Shown here one piece after another: positions 6,495 to 10,284 of a DNA stretch of 10,284 nt; the first letter of the stretch is position 1, and the number at the start of each line of letters is the position of its first letter. The stretch is from assembly GCA_035711385.1 (NCBI GenBank), contig DASTCG010000046.1, forward strand, positions 1-10,284, read 5' to 3'. Position numbers and translations under genes: made by a program. This DNA comes from JACDAN01 sp035711385 (GTDB taxonomy: Bacteria; Actinomycetota; Thermoleophilia; Gaiellales; Gaiellaceae). The notes under the pieces were generated by a model that saw only the letters and a program-made list of their open reading frames with translations, did not search any database and was not told the DNA's origin.

Positions 6495-7809
6495 CTGCTG
6501 CGAGCTGGGTACCCCGGAGCGTCGTCGACGTTGCGCCCTCGATCTCTACGTGGACGAGCTCGCCCGGCGCGGCCGTGCCTTCGAAGTTGACAGTCGTGTT
6601 CCGCCTTGTGCGGCCCCGCAAGAGCGCGGGATCCGTGCGGCTCGGCCCCTCGACGAGCACCTCCTCGGTGCGGCCGACGCGTGCCTGGTTGCGATCGTGC
6701 GCGACGCGCTGGACGACCTCGATCAGTCGCTCGATTCGGTCGCGCTTGACCTCCTCGAGCACCTGACCGTCCATCACCGCCGCCTCCGTGCCGCGCCGCG
6801 GCGAGAAGACGAACGTGAAGGCGCTGTCGAAGCCGACTTCCTCCACGGCGGAGACCGTCTCTGCGAAGTCGTCCTCGGTCTCGCCCGGGAAGCCCACGAT
6901 CAGGTCGGTGGAGAGCGCGAGGTCGGGAATCGCTCCGCGCAGCTCGTCGACGAGGCGGAGGAACCGCTCCCGGCCGTACGTGCGCCGCATTGCCTTGAGG
7001 ATCCGCGTCGACCCCGACTGGAGCGGCAGGTGCGCGTGCTCGCACACCGAGTCGCATTCGGCCATCGCCGCGATCACGGGGGCGCGGAAGTCCTTCGGAT
7101 GCGGGCTCGTGAATCGGATGCGCTGGATCCCCTCGACCGCGTCGCACGCGCGCAGCAGCTCGCCGAAGTCGGTCCGGATCCCGGGCAGGAGATCGCGCCC
7201 GTAGGAGTTCACGTTCTGACCGAGCAACGTGATCTCGCGCACCCCGGCGCGCGCCAGGCTCTCGACCTCGGCGACGACCTCGCCGGGGCGACGGCTCTGC
7301 TCCCGTCCGCGCACCGACGGCACGATGCAGTAGGCGCATTTCGAGTTGCAGCCCATCGACACCTGCACCCAGCTCTGGAAGCGGCGCTCGCGGTGCATCG
7401 GGAGGAGGCTCGCGAAGGAGCGTTCCCCGAGCCCGAAACGGCCGCGTGGGACGCCTTCCCCGCCAGCGCCGAGCCACTGGCCCAGGTGGGGAATCGAGCC
7501 CGGCCCGAAGGCGACGTCGACGAACGGGTAGCGCTCGAACAACAGCTCCCGCTGCGCCTCTGCGTAGCAGCCGCCCACGGCGATCACCGTGTCCGGATCG
7601 CGTTCCTTGAGCGCCCGGGCCTGCGCGAGGTGAGCGGCGAAGCGCTGATCCGGCTTCTCGCGGATCGTGCAGGTGTTGAAGACGAGGACGTCGGCCTCGC
7701 GCTGGTCTGTGCTCTCGCCCAGGCCGAGATCCTCCAGCATGCCCTTGATCCGCTCGGAATCGTGGGCGTTCATCTGGCAGCCGAACGTCGTCACGTGGTA
7801 GCGCTTCAC
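6484..7809 (-). CDS. miaB: tRNA-2-methylthio-N6-dimethylallyladenosine synthase MiaB
   Basis: A radical-SAM methylthiotransferase that converts i6A37 to ms2i6A37 in tRNA. The 441-residue protein has an N-terminal UPF0004 domain with the three auxiliary-cluster cysteines Cys11 (TFGCQMN), Cys47 (NTCTIR) and Cys81 (GGCYAE), then the radical-SAM CxxxCxxC at Cys154, Cys158 and Cys161. LGQNVNSYG, HLPLQSGS and DLIVGFPGET follow, and a C-terminal TRAM domain covers roughly 375-438. GQNVNSYG and the TFGCQMN start fit MiaB rather than RimO or MtaB. I chose GTG at 7809 because the protein then begins directly at KRYHVTTFGCQMN; the longer reading to 7932 adds an unrelated tail and runs into the divergent nuclease gene. 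TTG at 7815 is an alternative only two codons longer. No Shine-Dalgarno sequence precedes the GTG. It is the first gene of the cluster. Confidence 0.95.
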   Translation of the reverse strand: MKRYHVTTFGCQMNAHDSERIKGMLEDLGLGESTDQREADVLVFNTCTIREKPDQRFAAHLAQARALKERDPDTVIAVGGCYAEAQRELLFERYPFVDVAFGPGSIPHLGQWLGAGGEGVPRGRFGLGERSFASLLPMHRERRFQSWVQVSMGCNSKCAYCIVPSVRGREQSRRPGEVVAEVESLARAGVREITLLGQNVNSYGRDLLPGIRTDFGELLRACDAVEGIQRIRFTSPHPKDFRAPVIAAMAECDSVCEHAHLPLQSGSTRILKAMRRTYGRERFLRLVDELRGAIPDLALSTDLIVGFPGETEDDFAETVSAVEEVGFDSAFTFVFSPRRGTEAAVMDGQVLEEVKRDRIERLIEVVQRVAHDRNQARVGRTEEVLVEGPSRTDPALLRGRTRRNTTVNFEGTAAPGELVHVEIEGATSTTLRGTQLAAVAA

Positions 7810-7817
7810 GGGCAAAC

Positions 7818-7823
7818 ACTGTA
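7818..7823 (-). promoter_or_regulatory. Possible -10 box of the miaB operon (leaderless start)
   Basis: TACAGT on the minus strand fits the TAnnnT -10 pattern and ends eight bases before the miaB GTG. Transcription would then begin at or almost at the start codon, which would explain the absent ribosome site. No good -35 box is seen 17 bases upstream. Based on pattern only. Confidence 0.35.
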
Positions 7824-7870
7824 TCCGGGCGTTGGTCGAGCTTTGGATTTCTCCAGACACCCGTTTAGGG

Positions 7871-7892
7871 TTGACACGTCCGTCAGGGTCAA
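7871..7892. promoter_or_regulatory. Divergent promoter region with TTGAC/GTCAA inverted repeat
   Basis: In the 107-base gap between miaB and the nuclease gene, TTGACA at 7871-7876 matches a -35 box on the plus strand. TTGACC at 7892-7887 does so on the minus strand, and the two form an inverted repeat of five-base arms around 12 bases. No matching TAnnnT -10 box is found at 16-18 bases on the plus strand, and the minus-strand candidate is weak. It could be an operator, a pair of -35 elements, or chance. Confidence 0.3.
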
Positions 7893-7899
7893 ATCCGCA

Positions 7900-7906
7900 G
7901 GGGAGG
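7900..7906 (+). promoter_or_regulatory. Ribosome binding site of the secreted nuclease gene
   Basis: GGGGAGG, ten bases before the ATG at 7917. It is a strong purine-rich match and supports that start together with the signal peptide that follows. Confidence 0.65.
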
Positions 7907-7916
7907 TTCACTACTG

Positions 7917-10284
7917 ATGTTTCGCCGCGCACGTCTCGTCACGCTGGGCCTGCTCGCTTTGCTCGCGTTCGCCGCCCTCGCGGGAGCGCGGGTCGACCGG
8001 GCACGTGCCGTCAGCTCTGACCTCTTCATCTCCGAGTACGTCGAAGGCACGAGCAACAACAAGGCGATCGAGATCTTCAACGGGACGGGCGCGCCGGTGA
8101 ATCTGACCACGGGCCTGTACGGCATCTCGATGTACTTCAACGGGAGCTCGACCGCCGGGCTGACGATCAACCTCAACGGGACGATCGCGCCAGGCGACGT
8201 CTTCGTGCTCGCCGCCACCCTTGCCGATCCGGCGATCCTGACCCAGGCCGATCAGCTGACCTCCGCGGGGATCTACAACGGGGACGACGCGGTCGCCCTG
8301 CGGAAAGGTTCGGCCACGATCGACGTGATCGGCCAGATCGGGTTCGACCCCGGGACCGAGTGGGGCACGGGCGACACGAGCACGGCCGACAACACGCTGC
8401 GCCGGAAGCCGACAATCGAGGCCGGCGATCCGAACGGCGGGGATGCATTCGATCCGGCCGTGGAATGGAATGGGTTCGCGACGAATACGTACGACGGGCT
8501 CGGCTTCCACACGGTGACGACCGGCGGCGACGCGGCTCCGTCCGTCTCCTCGTCCAGCCCGGCAAACGGCGCCACCGGGGTGGCGACGAACGCGAATGTC
8601 ACGGTGAACTTCTCGGAACCCGTGACTGTCGTCTCGGGTTGGTACACGATCTCTTGTCCGGCGAGCGGCCTGCACACCGCCACGCAGAGCGGCGGGCCGC
8701 AGAGCTACACGCTCGATCCCGACACGGACTTCGCCCTGGGTGAGAGGTGCACGGTCACGGTCGAGGCGTTGAAGGTGACCGACAACGACTCGGACGATCC
8801 GCCCGACGCGATGGCGGCGAACCACTCGTTCGCCTTCACGACCACGCCTCTCGAGACGGAGATCGGCCAGGTGCAGGGGGCGGCTCACATCTCCCCGCTC
8901 AGCGAACGCGTGGTCTCGGTCGAGGGCATCGTCACGGCGCGGCGGACCGCGGGCGGCCGCGGCTACTGGATTCAGGACCCGACGCCGGATGCCGACCTTG
9001 CCACGTCGGATGCCGTCTTCGTCTTCCTGAACCAGGCGCCCGCCGCGCAAATCGGCGACGACGTCCGAGTCGTCGGGACGGTCGGTGAGTTCCGCGCCGG
9101 CAACGACCCCGACAACCTCACGATCACACAGGTGAACAGTTCGAACGCCAACGCGACGGTCGTCTCGTCCGGGAACGTGGTTCCGGCGCCAACGATCCTC
9201 GGCCTGGGCGGCCGGATGCCGCCGACAGAGAACATCGACGACGACGGAGCGGGCAACGTCGAGACCGGCGGCGTCTTCGACCCGTCGTACGACGCGATCG
9301 ACTTCTACGAGAGTCTCGAGGGCATGATCCTCCAGGTGAACGACGCCTCGGTCGTCGGGGCCACCCGGAGCTTCGGCGAGATCACCCTCCTGCCCGACCG
9401 CGGCAGCTGGGCGACGGGCCTGCGGACGCCGCGCGGCGGGATCCTCCTCGGCGGCTACCTCGACCCGAACCCCGAGCGGATCACCGTCGACGACGAGATC
9501 CTCCGCGACCTCGCCCCCACGCCCCGCCCGGCGAAGGCGATGCCGGACATGAACGTGGGCGACCAGCTGACCTCGGCGGTCGTCGGGCCGCTGGACTACA
9601 GCTTCTCGAACTACAAGATCCAGGCGACGACGACGCCGGGGTTCGACTCGGGCGGGAATGTCCGTGAGACGACCGATGCGCCGAGCGCCGAGGAGGTCGT
9701 CTTCGGCACGTTCAACGTCGAGAACCTCGCGGGAACGGATCCGCAGTCGAAGTACGACCATCTCGCGAGCCTGATCGTCGACCACCTGCGCGCGCCGGAC
9801 GTTCTGGGGATCGAAGAGGTGCAGGACAACGACGACGCAATCGATCCCCCGGGACCGGGGCTGCCGACAGACAGCACTGTCGTTGACGCGGATGTCGCGT
9901 GGACGCGGCTGATCGCCGCCATCACGGCGGCGGGCGGCCCGACGTACGACTACCGGCAGATCAACCCGGTCGACGACGCCGAGGGCGGGGCACCCGGCGG
10001 AAACATCCGTGTCGGGTTCCTCTTCCGAACCGATCGCGGCGTGAGCTTCGTCGACCGGCCGGGTGGCTCGCCGACGACCGAGACGACCGTCGTCGGCAAG
10101 AAGCACAAGCCCGAGCTGTCGTCGAGCCCTGGCCGCATCGGCACGCAGAGCGCCGCATTCGACGATACGCGGAAGTCGCTCGTCGCCGAGTTCAACGTCC
10201 GTGACCGGACGGTCTTCGCGATCGTGAACCACTTCAGCTCGAAGGGCGACGACCAGCCGTTGTTCGGCCCGGCGCAGCCTCCGA
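7917..10284 (+). CDS. Secreted ExeM/NucH-type endonuclease (3' end cut off)
   Basis: An open frame of 789 codons without a stop to the window edge. A signal peptide is clear: Arg-rich start, hydrophobic core at about 7-24, likely cleavage after Ala31 (RARA, then VSSDLF). Next comes a lamin-tail-like domain (about 33-170, LFISEYVEG, AIEIFNGTG), an Ig-like domain (about 207-309, SSSPANGATGV, FAFTTTP), an OB-fold-like domain (about 315-410, VEGIVTA, YWIQDP), the family region DAIDFYESLEGM (about 455-470), and an endonuclease/exonuclease/phosphatase domain from about 593. In that domain FNVENL (Asn600), the probable metal ligand Glu634 in LGIEEVQ, GGNIRVGFLF (about 694-703) and NHFSSKG (His772) match metal-dependent extracellular nucleases. 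The rest of the catalytic domain lies outside. The only two cysteines, Cys247 and Cys278, lie in the Ig-like domain and could form a disulfide. Likely role: extracellular DNA or RNA breakdown. Confidence 0.9.
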   Translation, partial: MFRRARLVTLGLLALLAFAALAGARVDRARAVSSDLFISEYVEGTSNNKAIEIFNGTGAPVNLTTGLYGISMYFNGSSTAGLTINLNGTIAPGDVFVLAATLADPAILTQADQLTSAGIYNGDDAVALRKGSATIDVIGQIGFDPGTEWGTGDTSTADNTLRRKPTIEAGDPNGGDAFDPAVEWNGFATNTYDGLGFHTVTTGGDAAPSVSSSSPANGATGVATNANVTVNFSEPVTVVSGWYTISCPASGLHTATQSGGPQSYTLDPDTDFALGERCTVTVEALKVTDNDSDDPPDAMAANHSFAFTTTPLETEIGQVQGAAHISPLSERVVSVEGIVTARRTAGGRGYWIQDPTPDADLATSDAVFVFLNQAPAAQIGDDVRVVGTVGEFRAGNDPDNLTITQVNSSNANATVVSSGNVVPAPTILGLGGRMPPTENIDDDGAGNVETGGVFDPSYDAIDFYESLEGMILQVNDASVVGATRSFGEITLLPDRGSWATGLRTPRGGILLGGYLDPNPERITVDDEILRDLAPTPRPAKAMPDMNVGDQLTSAVVGPLDYSFSNYKIQATTTPGFDSGGNVRETTDAPSAEEVVFGTFNVENLAGTDPQSKYDHLASLIVDHLRAPDVLGIEEVQDNDDAIDPPGPGLPTDSTVVDADVAWTRLIAAITAAGGPTYDYRQINPVDDAEGGAPGGNIRVGFLFRTDRGVSFVDRPGGSPTTETTVVGKKHKPELSSSPGRIGTQSAAFDDTRKSLVAEFNVRDRTVFAIVNHFSSKGDDQPLFGPAQPP

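Noticed and set aside
6032..7819. 595-codon minus-strand frame across miaB and the phosphatase gene
   Set aside because: It reads out of frame through two genes with intact motifs; composition is Arg/Ala/Gly-rich without domains.
6364..7917. 517-codon plus-strand frame opposite miaB
   Set aside because: An antisense shadow; its residues mirror the complementary codons of MiaB and show no family motif.
7810..7932. N-terminal extension of MiaB to 7932
   Set aside because: The extra 41 residues resemble no MiaB N-terminus and would overlap the ATG and ribosome site of the divergent nuclease.
7911..10232. 773-codon open frame on the minus strand opposite the nuclease gene
   Set aside because: It is an antisense shadow of a strongly supported gene in GC-rich DNA; the product is rich in Arg, Val and Asp with no recognisable motif, and it would leave no promoter.
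1..10284. Defence system, CRISPR array, prophage, insertion sequence, tRNA or riboswitch
   Set aside because: No regularly spaced repeats, transposase, integrase or terminal repeats were seen, and no tRNA-like or riboswitch-like structure; coding sequence fills all but two short gaps (84 and 107 bases).

Overview
The window is very GC-rich, gap-free bacterial DNA with no sign of mobile elements, phage genes, CRISPR, tRNA or rRNA. Seven of the eight minus-strand genes start with GTG or TTG. The gene order miaB, miaA, dapF, hflX, together with a MurT/GatD-type GatD, points to a high-GC Gram-positive-type bacterium. It is probably an actinobacterial lineage, perhaps a deep branch such as Thermoleophilia. 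That placement is inference, because there is no rRNA or other marker gene here.

Layout. (1) Bases 1-609, plus strand: the 3' part of gatD, the glutaminase subunit that amidates peptidoglycan lipid II. It converges on the next block across an 84-base gap. (2) Bases 694-7809, minus strand: an eight-gene cluster, read from high to low coordinates as miaB, a PtpB-like phosphatase, miaA, dapF, a DapL-like aminotransferase, hflX, dut and a Nudix hydrolase. Seven consecutive genes overlap their neighbours by 4, 8, 11 or 59 bases, and the last follows after a 9-base gap, so it is very probably one operon. (3) Bases 7810-7916: a short divergent promoter region. (4) From 7917 to the window end, plus strand: a secreted multidomain nuclease of the ExeM/NucH type, cut by the window edge after about 789 codons.

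How the genes fit together. MiaA and MiaB make the two successive modifications of tRNA A37 (i6A, then ms2i6A). The DapL-like enzyme and DapF are consecutive steps to meso-diaminopimelate, a precursor of lysine and peptidoglycan, and the converging gatD acts on the same wall polymer. HflX is a ribosome-associated GTPase. Dut and the Nudix protein look like nucleotide-pool sanitising enzymes. The secreted nuclease is probably for DNA scavenging or biofilm DNA turnover.

The most unusual feature is the dapF product. Both catalytic cysteines of diaminopimelate epimerase are replaced by serine (Ser71 and Ser200) while the surrounding motifs are intact. I found no novel defence or mobile system. 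Apart from DapF and the co-transcribed phosphatase, the region looks like conserved housekeeping DNA.
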